From the NCBI GenBank assembly GCA_016713245.1, contig JADJPM010000004.1:2976001-3040000 (forward strand): a stretch of 64,000 nt of DNA. Direction: 5' to 3'. The position numbers were made by a program, and so were the translations under genes. Positions 15,356 through 24,211 of this stretch are shown in pieces. The DNA is from Verrucomicrobiaceae bacterium (GTDB lineage: Bacteria; Verrucomicrobiota; Verrucomicrobiia; Verrucomicrobiales; Verrucomicrobiaceae). The stretch's first letter is position 1. Every line of letters starts with the position of its first letter. The notes beneath the pieces were generated by a model. It saw only the letters and a program-made list of their open reading frames with translations, was not told the DNA's origin and did no database searches.

Positions 15356-18300
15356 CTACTTCTTCGCCTTCTGGGCGATGGCTTTGTAGTAGCTTTCGAT
15401 GGCGGCGCGGTATTCGGGGGCGGCTTCGGTTCGGGTGGCTTCGGTGAGGTCGTCGGCCATTTTTTGGGGGAGGTGTCCCCAATCGCCGGGGACGAGGACG
15501 GTGATGGTGCCGAGTTCGCCTTCGGCTTTGACGAGCTGGCTCTTGTTGCCGCCTTCGTTGCTTTGAGCGCCGTTTTGCTGGCTCTCTTTTTGGTTCTGAG
15601 CCATCTGCTGCGGGCTTGGCTGCTGACCGGGGGTTTGGCCGCTGTTGCGGGAGTCGGCCATTTGCTGCTGCTGGGCTTGTTGAGCTTGGTTGAGGCTGTT
15701 TTGGGCGGCTTGCTGGCCTTGCTGTTGGCCCTGTTGACCGGATTGACTTTGCTGACCTGATTGAGTGGGATTGAGCTGGGCGTCGATTTGGTCGAGGGCT
15801 TGGGCGAGCATTTGGCCCTGCATTTGGGCGAGGGGGCTGGTGAAAAGGGGTGGGGCGGTTTTGCTGTTGGTGGTTTCGGCGGATTTGGCGGCTTGGGCGG
15901 CGTTCGATTGAGCCTGCTGGGCCATTTGGGGATTGGCCTGCGGGGTGGCTTGGGTGGCCTGGGCTTGTTTGCCGGCGGCTTCGACTTGTTTGGCGGCTTC
16001 GGCGGTGGTTTGGGCGGCGGGTTTGTCGCCGAGGCGGTCCTGATGGCGGGCGACGCGTTTGAGGTTGTTGGCGGCTTCGAGGGTAGCCATGCCGGTGCTG
16101 CTGAGCTGCTGGCTTTCCTTGGCGACGGCGGCTTCGCTTTGTTGCGCGGTGTCTTTGGCGAGGGTGGCGAGGGCTTTTTGCATGGCGGGGTTTTTGGGCA
16201 GCTCTTTTTCAAGGGCGGCTAAGACGGCCTGCGGGTTGTCTTTGGCGTTTTGGGCCATTTGGGCGAGTTCCTGGGCTCGCTGGTAGGATTCGTCGAGGGG
16301 CTCTTGGACGCCGAGTTCCTGCTCCATGGCGGCCATGGCGGCTTGCTCGGCTTCGGTGAGCTGCTGTCCGTCTTCGAGCTTCTGCATGTTTTGGGCGAGC
16401 TGCTGCAAGGCCTGAGCGGCCTGCTGTTGGGCGTCGGCGGCTTGCTGCAAATTTTGGGCCTGGGGTTGGCTTTGGGTGGCCTGGGCGGCTTGTTTGAGGT
16501 TCTGGGCAATTTGAGGGGTGTTTTTCTGCATTTGGGCCAGGGCGACGTCGGCGGCGCGGGCCATCTGCATTTCGGGTTTTTGCGTCAAATCGGCGGCGTT
16601 GGCCTCCTGACGAAGCGCCGCCTGCAAAGCGGCCATTTTCTCGGTGTTTTCGGCATTTTCAGCCTTCAGGGCCTGCGCCTTCTCGGCGACGGCGGCGACG
16701 GGTTTTTCGGCTTTGGCTTCGTTGGCGGCGTTTTGGGTCTGTTCCTGCGTTTTCTTCAAATCGGCGGCGACCTTCTTCATCATGTCGCTGACCTCGGGAG
16801 TGAGAATGGCGAGGTCGGCGCGGGCGGCGGTGGTTTGCGGCTCGATGAGGGCGGCGAGCTCGTTGGCCTTCATCTGGGCCTGGGCGGTGGCTTGCTGCGC
16901 GGGGTCTTGATTGAGGTTTTGGTTCGGCTGGGCCTGGGCGGCTTGCTGGGCGAGGTTTTTGTTTTGCTCGGCGGCGTTCTTGGCGGTGTTTTTGGCTTCT
17001 TCGCTGAGTTGGCGGAGTTGGTTGGCGGCCTGGGGATTTTGTTTGGTCAGCTCGGCGGCGATGGTGGTGCGGTTGAGCTGGTTTTGAGCCTCGGCGAGGG
17101 TTTCGGCGGCGGATTTGGCGAGGGCGACGGTTTGCGGCAGGTCCTGCTTATTCGCGGGCTGCATGGCGGCCTGCTGGGCGCTGGCGAGGGCTTGGGCGGC
17201 TTCTTGGATGGCGGCGTCGGCTTCGAGAGTGCGGGCGATTTGGGCGAGTTTTTCGGTCTGCTCTTTGGCTTTGGCGATCTCTTCGGGTGTGGCGGCTTTT
17301 TTGGCGTTCTGGGCGAGTTCGTCGATGGCGCGGGAGGCGCGGTTGGTGTCGAGGGCGGCCTGAGTGTTGGTGAGCTGGTTTTGCTCGCGGAGTTCGGCCT
17401 GGTCCTGGAGTTGCTTGGAGGCTTGGGCGAGCTGCTTTTGGGCTCGTTCGGCGGGGGTGAGACCGTCTTTTTCCTGCTTGGGCTTCTTGTCGGGCTTTTT
17501 GGCGGCGGCTTCGGCCTCTGCGAGGGATTGGCGGGCTTCGTTTAAGGCGACGAGGGCGGGATTGTCCTGGCGCATGAGCTGCTCGCGGCGCTGCTCGGCC
17601 TCCTTGGTGGCGGCTTCGGCGATGCTGCGGGTGGCGTCGGCGGTTTGTTGAAGGCGATTGCGGAGGTTGTCGCTGGCGCCGTAGAGGTGCTCGGGGCTTT
17701 TGGTTTGATCGGGCTTGTCGAGCGAGGCGTTGAGGTCGGTGGCGGTTTCGGTGAGCTGTTTGTCGAGGTTTTTGAGCTGACCGGAGTGACGTTGGCGGCT
17801 GGTTTCGTCGAGGGTGATGAGGTCTTTCTTCAATGCCTCGGTCTGGGCGATCATGGCCCGCTGCTGCTCCTGCCACTGGGGGCGCTGATTGGCGTCGCGG
17901 TTGGCAGGGAGGGCGTTTTCGGTGAGCATTTTGGCCTGGCGCTGGAGCTGCTGGCTTTCCTGGGCGGCGATTTTGGCGGTGTCTTCGTGGGCGAAGGCAC
18001 GGACGGCGCTGGCGATGGCATCAGCGGCGGCATCGGCCACGCGGGAGGCTTTTTTGAGGGCGTCGAGCTGCTGGGTATCGCCTTTTTCGAGGGCGTCCAT
18101 TTTGGGCAAGGCCTCGCGGCGGAGCTGGGCGAGTTTTTCGCCGAGGAGCTGGGCTTCGGCGGCGTCGAGCTGATTGGGGGCGTTTTTGGCGGCTTCTTTG
18201 AGGTCGGTCCAGAGTTGCTCGCTTTGCTCTTTGACCTGCTCGTGGGCGCTTTGGGCTTTGGCGAGGGCGGTGTCGGCGTTGGCGGGGTCTTTTTTTTCGG

Positions 18301-19927
18301 CCTGACGGACTTTTTCGAGGGACTGGGTGAGCTCGCGGGTTTGCTTGGCGAGGGATTCGGCCCGCTGGGCGAGACGGCGCTGGTTTTCAGCCCAATCACG
18401 CTGCCGCGGGTCGATGGTCTGCTCAAGGATGAGGACGCGGACGGTCTGAGATTCGGCTTTTTGGCCTTTGAGATCGGTGGCGATGAGCTTCATCAGCACA
18501 GCGTCGCCGGCCTTCACACCGAGGGGGGCGAGCGGGAGCAAATGAGTGATCGGGGCTTCTTTGGCGGCCTGGGTGATGAGGAGGTCGGTGGGTGTCCATT
18601 TCGTGCCGTTGATGGCGTGGGAAAGCTGCACGCTGGCGAGGCCGACGTCGTCGGTGGCGAGGCCGGTGAGACGCACGGCTTCATCGGGGAGGAGCTCGAT
18701 CTGCTGGGCGGGCTCGCTGATCTGGGCGGTGGGCGGGAGGTCGGGGATGGCGGTGATGCGCCATGGGGTGGTTTCTTCGTTGGTGAAGCCGGTTTCGGCG
18801 GATTTCAGCGCGGCGAGCCAACTGGAAGCCTCGGGAGTGACTTTGATGACGGTATTGACCGTATTGACGGCGAGTTCGGCGCTGATGGATTTTTTTTCGG
18901 CGAGCTCGGCGTTGAGGTGGACCTCGGCTTTGCTGATCGGCTGATTGGCGGTGAGCGTGAGTTTGACGGTGGAGCCTTCGAGGGCCTCCAAATCGCCCTG
19001 GTCCTCGGTGAGCTTGGTTTCGGGCAAACCGGTGTATTGGGGTGGGACGATGGTTTTTTCGAAGCTGACGATGCGTGGCCGTGCTCGGGCGGAAAGGGTG
19101 TGCCAGGGCGTGATGGCGTCCTCGGCGTGGACGCGGTATCGGATGTCATTTTGACCGACGGGGACGAGTCCGTCGAAGCGCGTGGTGCCAAAGGCGGTGA
19201 GCTCGATTTTGCGAGGGCGGCTGCCCTCGGCGAGGATTTCGAGCGTGGCAGTCGAAGCCTTGGCGCCTTCGGTTTCGATGATGAGCGGCACCTCGCTGCC
19301 GATGGGGGCAACGGTGGAGGCGGGCGCGGGCTCGACGATGGTGATCTTGAGCGAGGCGGGGCGCTCAAAATTCGCAAACGGCACGGCGGCGCGGGCGAGG
19401 AAGCCGGGCAGATGCAGCTGCGGGATGAAGCACAGACCCGCAACCACGGCAGCGGTGCCGAATGCGCCGAGGAACCACGGCTTCAACGAGCGAGAAGGCA
19501 GGCGCGAGTCCCAATCGACGCCCTCGACGGCCTTGGCGACATCGTCCTGGAGCTTCTCGCGGAATTCGGCGCTGTCTTTGACATCGGTGTTCGCCGAAAG
19601 CTCGACGGCGGAGAGCAGGCGCTCGCGGAGAGCTGGCTCGGCGCTTTCGATGAGCTTGGCGGCTCCTTCCTGGCCCTTTGCCTGCGAAATGTAGCGCAGG
19701 GCGACCTTCCACGCGGCGAAGGCGGCTCCGGTATACGTGGCGAGCGTGAACCACGGGCGGATGGCGTCCGGCATGAGCCATGCGCGATCGAGCAGAGCGA
19801 TGACGGCGAAGGCGGCGAGGGCAATGGCGATGGCGCAGAACAAGCCACGTGACTTCAGCAGCGAGGCGCGACGAGCGCGGAAGGCGTCGAGCGCAGCAAG
19901 GGTGGCGGGGCGGAGCGAGAGATTCAT
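15356..19927 (-). CDS. Giant DUF4175-like membrane protein with Ala/Gln-rich coiled-coil tail
   Basis: 1523 residues. The N-terminus has two or three membrane helices (about residues 25-45, 55-72 and 140-158), as in the DUF4175 type, followed by beta-rich periplasmic domains (VSFEKTIVPPQYTGLP region). From about residue 510 to the end the protein is almost wholly helical, dominated by Ala, Gln, Lys and Glu (NQLNRTTIAAELTKQ, QQAAQALQQLAQNMQ and similar). It ends in EGELGTITVLVPGDWGHLPQKMADDL. Such proteins in Planctomycetes and Verrucomicrobia usually accompany MoxR/DUF58/VWA genes; here a BatA-like gene lies 12 kb away. MNLSLRP (19927) is chosen as start because the extra upstream 30 residues lack a signal. 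The role is probably at the envelope, otherwise unknown. Confidence 0.82.
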   Translation of the reverse strand: MNLSLRPATLAALDAFRARRASLLKSRGLFCAIAIALAAFAVIALLDRAWLMPDAIRPWFTLATYTGAAFAAWKVALRYISQAKGQEGAAKLIESAEPALRERLLSAVELSANTDVKDSAEFREKLQDDVAKAVEGVDWDSRLPSRSLKPWFLGAFGTAAVVAGLCFIPQLHLPGFLARAAVPFANFERPASLKITIVEPAPASTVAPIGSEVPLIIETEGAKASTATLEILAEGSRPRKIELTAFGTTRFDGLVPVGQNDIRYRVHAEDAITPWHTLSARARPRIVSFEKTIVPPQYTGLPETKLTEDQGDLEALEGSTVKLTLTANQPISKAEVHLNAELAEKKSISAELAVNTVNTVIKVTPEASSWLAALKSAETGFTNEETTPWRITAIPDLPPTAQISEPAQQIELLPDEAVRLTGLATDDVGLASVQLSHAINGTKWTPTDLLITQAAKEAPITHLLPLAPLGVKAGDAVLMKLIATDLKGQKAESQTVRVLILEQTIDPRQRDWAENQRRLAQRAESLAKQTRELTQSLEKVRQAEKKDPANADTALAKAQSAHEQVKEQSEQLWTDLKEAAKNAPNQLDAAEAQLLGEKLAQLRREALPKMDALEKGDTQQLDALKKASRVADAAADAIASAVRAFAHEDTAKIAAQESQQLQRQAKMLTENALPANRDANQRPQWQEQQRAMIAQTEALKKDLITLDETSRQRHSGQLKNLDKQLTETATDLNASLDKPDQTKSPEHLYGASDNLRNRLQQTADATRSIAEAATKEAEQRREQLMRQDNPALVALNEARQSLAEAEAAAKKPDKKPKQEKDGLTPAERAQKQLAQASKQLQDQAELREQNQLTNTQAALDTNRASRAIDELAQNAKKAATPEEIAKAKEQTEKLAQIARTLEADAAIQEAAQALASAQQAAMQPANKQDLPQTVALAKSAAETLAEAQNQLNRTTIAAELTKQNPQAANQLRQLSEEAKNTAKNAAEQNKNLAQQAAQAQPNQNLNQDPAQQATAQAQMKANELAALIEPQTTAARADLAILTPEVSDMMKKVAADLKKTQEQTQNAANEAKAEKPVAAVAEKAQALKAENAENTEKMAALQAALRQEANAADLTQKPEMQMARAADVALAQMQKNTPQIAQNLKQAAQATQSQPQAQNLQQAADAQQQAAQALQQLAQNMQKLEDGQQLTEAEQAAMAAMEQELGVQEPLDESYQRAQELAQMAQNAKDNPQAVLAALEKELPKNPAMQKALATLAKDTAQQSEAAVAKESQQLSSTGMATLEAANNLKRVARHQDRLGDKPAAQTTAEAAKQVEAAGKQAQATQATPQANPQMAQQAQSNAAQAAKSAETTNSKTAPPLFTSPLAQMQGQMLAQALDQIDAQLNPTQSGQQSQSGQQGQQQGQQAAQNSLNQAQQAQQQQMADSRNSGQTPGQQPSPQQMAQNQKESQQNGAQSNEGGNKSQLVKAEGELGTITVLVPGDWGHLPQKMADDLTEATRTEAAPEYRAAIESYYKAIAQKAKK

Positions 19928-20007
19928 GAAAAGCAGATGGGGAGGAACGTGAAGCGGAGGGTGGTTCTCTCCTTGGCGGCAGGCGGAATGCGGTTCATAA
20001 GGCGAGG

Positions 20008-21246
20008 ATGAAGCCACGCATGCTGATTTTTGTCTTTTGGATGCTCGCCAGCCTGCGGGTGGAGGCGGCGGAACCGACGTCCTTGTTCGGGAAGGTGATG
20101 TGCGGCTACCAAGGCTGGTTTGTGACGCCGGCGGATGGCGAGGGCATGGGCTGGCGGCATTACGGCTTCAATAAGCAAGGCCAGTGCCACATCGACCTAT
20201 GGCCGGATGTTTCGGAACTGGAGGCCGATGAGCGGGTGGATACCCCGCTGAAGTTCGCGGACGGGCGCACCGCGCAGGTGTTTCGCTCGGCGCATCCGAA
20301 GACGGTGCGTCGGCACTTTGAGTGGATGCGGGAACACGGCATCGACGGGGTGTTTTTGCAACGCTTTGGTAGCGTGCTGCGCGATACGAAATCCCGCGAT
20401 CACGCGGATCGAGTGCTCGCCGCCGTGCGGGCGGCCGCCGAGGCTGCCGGAAGGTCCTGGTGCGTGATGTATGACCTCAGCGGTCTGCGAGCGGGCGAGA
20501 TCGAAAGCGTGGTGATGCAGGACTGGAAGCGCCTGCGGACGGAATTGAAGGTGCTGGAAAGTAACGCTTATCAAAAGCATGCCGGAAAGCCACTGGTGGC
20601 CGTTTGGGGCATCGGCTTCAGCGATGATCGGGACTACACGTTAGAGGAAAGTCATGCCTTGTTATGTTTTTTGCATGATAACCCGGAGTTCGGAAAACTG
20701 GCCGTGATGGCCGGGGTGCCGTGGGGTTGGCGCACGCTGGAACGCGATGCGGTGAACGATCCGAAGCTGCACGAGGTGCTCTCGAAAGCCGATGTGATCA
20801 GCCCGTGGAGTGTGGGGCGTTACCATGACGTCACGTCGGCAGCGCGGATGATCGGCGGCGTGCAGGCGGCGGATGAGGCTTGGTGCTCGGAACGCAGCAA
20901 GAGTTATCTTCCCGTTACATTTCCGGGCTTTAGTTGGGCCAATCTGATGCAGATGCGTGGTAAAGAAGCCAAGCTGAATCAGGTGCCGCGACTGAGTGGT
21001 GAGTTTCTCTGGCAACAGGCCCGCGAGCGCATCCGCGGTGGGGCGTCGATGCTCTATGTGGCGATGTTTGACGAGATGGATGAAGGGACGGCGATCTTCA
21101 AAACGGCCTCAAAAGTGCCGGAAGGAACCTTGGGGTTTGTAACGGAAGAGTCGTTGCCATCTGATCACTATCTATGGCTCACCGGGCAGATTGGCCGGGC
21201 GTTGCGGCGGGAGATTCCGCTCACGGAGAAGCTGCCGGCGAGGTGA
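20008..21246 (+). CDS. Secreted glycoside hydrolase family 71/99-like protein
   Basis: 412 residues. A signal peptide (MKPRMLIFVFWMLASLRVEA) is followed by KVMCGYQGWFVTPADGEGMGWRHYG, the hallmark opening of the GH71/99-like xylosidase/arabinosidase group. Further on, HFEWMREHGIDGVFLQRF and DVISPWSVGRYHD fit a TIM-barrel glycosidase, and MLYVAMFDEMDEGTAI carries likely catalytic acids. Alpha-glucan or mannan cleavage outside the cytoplasm is inferred from the family. It is divergent from the DUF4175-like gene (80 bases). Its end overlaps the convergent next gene by 26 bases. Confidence 0.82.
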   Translation: MKPRMLIFVFWMLASLRVEAAEPTSLFGKVMCGYQGWFVTPADGEGMGWRHYGFNKQGQCHIDLWPDVSELEADERVDTPLKFADGRTAQVFRSAHPKTVRRHFEWMREHGIDGVFLQRFGSVLRDTKSRDHADRVLAAVRAAAEAAGRSWCVMYDLSGLRAGEIESVVMQDWKRLRTELKVLESNAYQKHAGKPLVAVWGIGFSDDRDYTLEESHALLCFLHDNPEFGKLAVMAGVPWGWRTLERDAVNDPKLHEVLSKADVISPWSVGRYHDVTSAARMIGGVQAADEAWCSERSKSYLPVTFPGFSWANLMQMRGKEAKLNQVPRLSGEFLWQQARERIRGGASMLYVAMFDEMDEGTAIFKTASKVPEGTLGFVTEESLPSDHYLWLTGQIGRALRREIPLTEKLPAR

Positions 21247-21688
21247 GAATCATCTGCTCGGGGTCGATGGCGAGTTGGATGATGGTTTCGTAGCTGAGGC
21301 CCTCGATCCATGGGGCGAGGATTTCGAGGGTGGTGGGAGCTTGGAAGTGCTCGGGCTTAGTCTCGGGATGCGGGAAGTAGATGAGCACCTCGTGGGTTTG
21401 GCCTGCGTGAAGGAGTCGGGCATCGAAAAACGAAAACGTCTCGGCGGGCTCCACCGGATGCCATTGGACATGCTCGAAGGTCTGGCGTGGCTTCAGCGGG
21501 CGGTAGGTCAGAGGGCTGATGTCCACATTCAGCGTGCCTTGATGATAGGCGCTCAAATCGAGGCCTAGACGGGCAAAGTGGGGCAGCTGCATCGCCACAG
21601 TACCGCCGGGGAAACGCGGATCCCCATTCAAACCGGAGGCGACTCGATGGCCGCGGATGATGCGAGCGGGATGGACGGGCCAGGACAT
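21221..21688 (-). CDS. Unknown protein resembling CTP-dependent riboflavin-kinase-like beta barrels
   Basis: About 156 residues from MSWPVHPARIIRGHRVASG. The pattern RGHRVASGLNGDPRFPGGTVAMQ...YHQGTLNVDISP resembles the archaeal-type riboflavin kinase (DUF120) barrel, where GxxxSGxGxG and PGTLN line the ligand site. This is a resemblance by eye, so the activity is not assigned. The start is uncertain: the reading continues upstream into deoC, and the region before 21688 is the divergent promoter area. The 3' end overlaps the GH71/99-like gene. Confidence 0.55.
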   Translation of the reverse strand: MSWPVHPARIIRGHRVASGLNGDPRFPGGTVAMQLPHFARLGLDLSAYHQGTLNVDISPLTYRPLKPRQTFEHVQWHPVEPAETFSFFDARLLHAGQTHEVLIYFPHPETKPEHFQAPTTLEILAPWIEGLSYETIIQLAIDPEQMILTSPAASP

Positions 21689-21773
21689 GCCTCCACCATG
21701 CACAACGAGCGTGGCGGGTGTCACGCAGAAGTTCGCGATTGTGTTCCGGGCGCTCCGTGACTTCATACGCGGC

Positions 21774-22712
21774 ATGTCCGCCGCCAAAGCGCCCGCCAGC
21801 CTCCGCCGTTTGTTCGATGAAATCGGCACCGTCGATCATGTCGGCATCGAGGAGCGTGTGGCGAAGTATGGCACGCGCAGCCTCAAGAAGCAGTCGAAGG
21901 TCTTCGGCCTGCGAATGGCCGTTTCGATGGTCGATTTGACCACGCTGGAGGGCAAGGACACGCCGGGAAAGGTCGCCTCGCTTTGCCAGAAGGCGCTGAC
22001 GCCGCATGACGAGGGCGAGATTCCATCGACGGCGGCGGTGTGCGTGTATCCGGCGATGGTGAAGCATGCCAAAAAGCATGTCGCCGGCACGAGTGTGAAG
22101 GTGGCGAGCGTCGCCACCGCCTTCCCGAGTGGTCAGGCACCGCTCAAAACGCGTCTCGCCGAGGTCACCGCCGCCGTGAATGATGGGGCGGACGAGATCG
22201 ACATGGTGATCAATCGCGGGGCCTTTCTGGCGGGTGAGTTTGGCCGCATGCAGGACGAGATCGCCGCGGTGGTGGAAGCCTGCGGCAAGGCCACGCTGAA
22301 GGTCATCCTCGAAGTCAGCGAGCTCGAAAGCTACGACAACATCCGCGCCACCAGCTTCCTCGCCATGCGAGTGATCCGCCCGAATGATTTCATTAAGACG
22401 AGCACCGGCAAGACCTCCTCCAATGCCACCTTGGGCAACAATCAGGTCATGCTGGAGGCCATTCGCGATCACTTTCTGGCCACGGGCGTGCCGATTGCCA
22501 TGAAACCCGCCGGTGGCATCCGCACCGCCAAGCAAGCGCTGCATTTCCTCATCGCCGTCAAAGAAACCCTCGGCGACGAATGGCTAACCAACCGCCGCTA
22601 CCGATTCGGGGCCTCCGCCCTGCTCAACGACCTCGTCCGCCAGCTCGAAAAGGAACGCACCGGTGCCTACCAAGCCCCCTGGAATTTCAGCGAAGCGACC
22701 GAGGGGTATTGA
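21774..22712 (+). CDS. deoC: Deoxyribose-phosphate aldolase
   Basis: 312 residues. It cleaves 2-deoxyribose-5-phosphate to glyceraldehyde-3-phosphate and acetaldehyde in nucleoside catabolism. The Schiff-base Lys is in NDFIKTSTGKTSSNATL, with the second active-site Lys in AMKPAGGIRTA and the proton-relay Asp in EIDMVINRGAFL. The opening VFGLRMAVSMVDLTTLEGKDTPGKV resembles the longer (human DERA-like) type, in line with the length. The start MSAAKAP is used since upstream codons lie in the divergent intergenic region. A nucleoside-type MFS transporter at 52.2 kb may serve the same pathway. Confidence 0.94.
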   Translation: MSAAKAPASLRRLFDEIGTVDHVGIEERVAKYGTRSLKKQSKVFGLRMAVSMVDLTTLEGKDTPGKVASLCQKALTPHDEGEIPSTAAVCVYPAMVKHAKKHVAGTSVKVASVATAFPSGQAPLKTRLAEVTAAVNDGADEIDMVINRGAFLAGEFGRMQDEIAAVVEACGKATLKVILEVSELESYDNIRATSFLAMRVIRPNDFIKTSTGKTSSNATLGNNQVMLEAIRDHFLATGVPIAMKPAGGIRTAKQALHFLIAVKETLGDEWLTNRRYRFGASALLNDLVRQLEKERTGAYQAPWNFSEATEGY

Positions 22713-22762
22713 GGCTCAGAAAACTGCCCCGGCTTGGGATCTGCAAGGCATGACGGAAACGA

Positions 22763-22953
22763 TTACTGCAAGCGGGCCATGTACTCGGCGAAATCATCAT
22801 TCACCAGAACCTTCGGGCAGTAAAAACCGTTGGCTCGCATCCTCTGAATGGCATCGAGACACTCATCGGCGTTCATCCAGTTCTGTGAACAGGCCATTTG
22901 CAGCAGTCCCAGCGTGCCGACTGGTGTCATTCCATCCTGATTTAATCGGAGTT
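22763..22953 (-). pseudogene. PIN-domain (DUF3368-type) toxin, 3' remnant cut by IS630
   Basis: The remaining 3' part reads GMTPVGTLGLLQMACSQNW, then DAIQRMRANGFYCPKVLVN. This matches the C-terminal end of DUF3368-type PIN proteins (VxGTLGxLLxAK...LLxxLxxxGFRLS). The 5' part is lost where the IS630 transposase gene ends at 22953. No matching N-terminal part is found beyond the other end of the IS, so more than a simple insertion has happened. Confidence 0.6.
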
Positions 22954-24029
22954 TAGACCCGATGCGAAACGTTTGCTTGATCCCGCAGCCAGGGGCGACC
23001 AACCAATCGGAGCACGGCTTCTGCGTCCTCCCAGAAGCGTCTCAAGCTAGGCCGCAGTGCATGGCGCAGTTTGTCGATACTGGTGTAGCAATGATTGGAT
23101 ATTTCATCTTTGATCACGTCCCAGGCTTGTTCGCAGGGGTTGAGTTCAGGGCTGTAGGGTGGCAGCGGCACGATGCGAACACGGGCGGGCAGGCGCACGT
23201 CGCCGTCGCGCAAATGAAAACCAGCGTTGTCGCGGATGACCACGTGCACGGCGTCTGCATCGCTAGCGGCAAGTTCTTCGAGATAGAGCGCGTCGCAGTC
23301 GAGGTTCACCGTGGGTAGATGAACGAAGTGCGCCTGCCCCTCCGTGACCTCCAACGAGCCGTAGAGGTAGTCCCACTCATACTTGGTCTGCCGCTCCACC
23401 ACCGGGCATGCGCCTTTGGGCACCCAGACGCGGCGCAAATCGGTGTGCAGGCCAAAGCGGGCCTCATCCATGACCCATACCTTCACCTTAGTGCCCTGCG
23501 GCAGTTGCAGGGCTTCAAGCTTCTGCCCCAGGCTCTCTTTGAACTGCGCCATCTCCACGTCGCTGCCTCGCTTGGGATGCCGGAGCCGTGGCACCCGCAA
23601 CACCCCGCCGATTTTTTTTAACCAAATGAAGGCGGTGTTGGTTTTGACCTCCAGGCCGTGCTTCTCCTTGAGCCAGCGGCTGAGCTGGGGAGAGCTCTTC
23701 CAGCGACCTTGTTGCAAGCCTTCTTGAAGCTGCTTTTTGATACGCGGCTTGCCTTTGAACAGCTTGAAGTCTCCTGTTTGGGGGCCGGGCTTGTCGCGCT
23801 GGAGCAGGCCTTCGATTCCACCTTCACGCAGCATCTTGAGCCAGTCGAAAATGCGGGACGTGCCGCAACCGCAGAGCGCGGCGATCTGGGCGGATTGGTG
23901 CTGCCCTTCGCTGGCGAGCTTCGCGCACAATAAGCGTGTCTTCTGACAGCCGGTCTTGGCTTTGCGGTAACGCTCGGCAATCTCGGCGGCCAGTTCGGGC
24001 CGCCCCAGTTGTATGGGTCTTCGTGCCAT
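22953..24029 (-). CDS. IS630 family transposase
   Basis: 358 residues, apparently full length. The N-terminal helix-turn-helix (HQSAQIAALCGCGTSRIFDWLKMLREGG) is followed by a second one with a winged-helix SSPQLSRWLKEKHG. The DDE catalytic domain has VWVMDEARFGLH (first Asp), VIRDNAGFHL (second Asp) and YSPELNPCEQAWDVIK (Glu). No frameshift is seen, so it may be active. It uses cut-and-paste at TA sites (family knowledge). Confidence 0.93.
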   Translation of the reverse strand: MARRPIQLGRPELAAEIAERYRKAKTGCQKTRLLCAKLASEGQHQSAQIAALCGCGTSRIFDWLKMLREGGIEGLLQRDKPGPQTGDFKLFKGKPRIKKQLQEGLQQGRWKSSPQLSRWLKEKHGLEVKTNTAFIWLKKIGGVLRVPRLRHPKRGSDVEMAQFKESLGQKLEALQLPQGTKVKVWVMDEARFGLHTDLRRVWVPKGACPVVERQTKYEWDYLYGSLEVTEGQAHFVHLPTVNLDCDALYLEELAASDADAVHVVIRDNAGFHLRDGDVRLPARVRIVPLPPYSPELNPCEQAWDVIKDEISNHCYTSIDKLRHALRPSLRRFWEDAEAVLRLVGRPWLRDQANVSHRV

Positions 24030-24087
24030 GGGCCTCTTACAGCATCAACCCCGATAATACCACGATTGTTTGGTCGATTGGGTATTA
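22954..24087 (-). mobile_element. IS630-family insertion sequence
   Basis: About 1.13 kb bounded by TA dinucleotides (22954-22955 and 24086-24087), the target used by IS630/Tc1 elements. Imperfect terminal repeats are visible: left TA-GACCCGATGCG-AAAC and, reading inward from the right, TA-ATACCCAATCG-AAAC. The only gene is the transposase, whose TAA stop uses the left TA. The exact ends are by eye. Confidence 0.75.
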
Positions 24088-24111
24088 GCCCGTTCTGGAA
24101 GCTTCCAATCA

Positions 24112-24135
24112 CGGCCTGAAGGCCGAACTACAAAC
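24112..24135. repeat. REP-like half element related to the palindrome in the PSD1 gene
   Basis: CGGCCTGAAGGCCG followed by AACTACAAAC. The same ending occurs at 36641-36660 in the PSD1 gene, where the stem is GGGCTAAAGCCC. The stem bases differ but stay complementary, the compensatory pattern expected for a structured repeat. It lies just outside the right end of the IS630. Confidence 0.55.
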
Positions 24136-24164
24136 ATCAACGCCTCCAAACTCCGAAACGCCTT

Positions 24165-24201
24165 CCGCCTGCCTGATTCGATCGAATCGGCAGGCGGTTT
24201 T
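24165..24201 (+). terminator. Strong hairpin with T-run
   Basis: CCGCCTGCC (24165-24173) pairs with GGCAGGCGG (24189-24197), and the inside GATTCGA/TCGAATC also pairs, so the stem is about 16 bp with one bulged T. On the plus strand it is followed by TTTTC. It could end transcription coming from deoC before the IS arrived. In the other direction it sits 15 bases beyond the stop of the oxidoreductase gene, but without a clear T-run. Confidence 0.6.
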
Positions 24202-24211
24202 CATTTCAAGC

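Noticed and set aside
16250..17545. Long reading frame with Gly/Leu-rich translation on the plus strand opposite the giant gene
   Set aside because: It is the shadow of the Ala/Gln codon bias of the minus-strand gene. The translation is low complexity and has no family.
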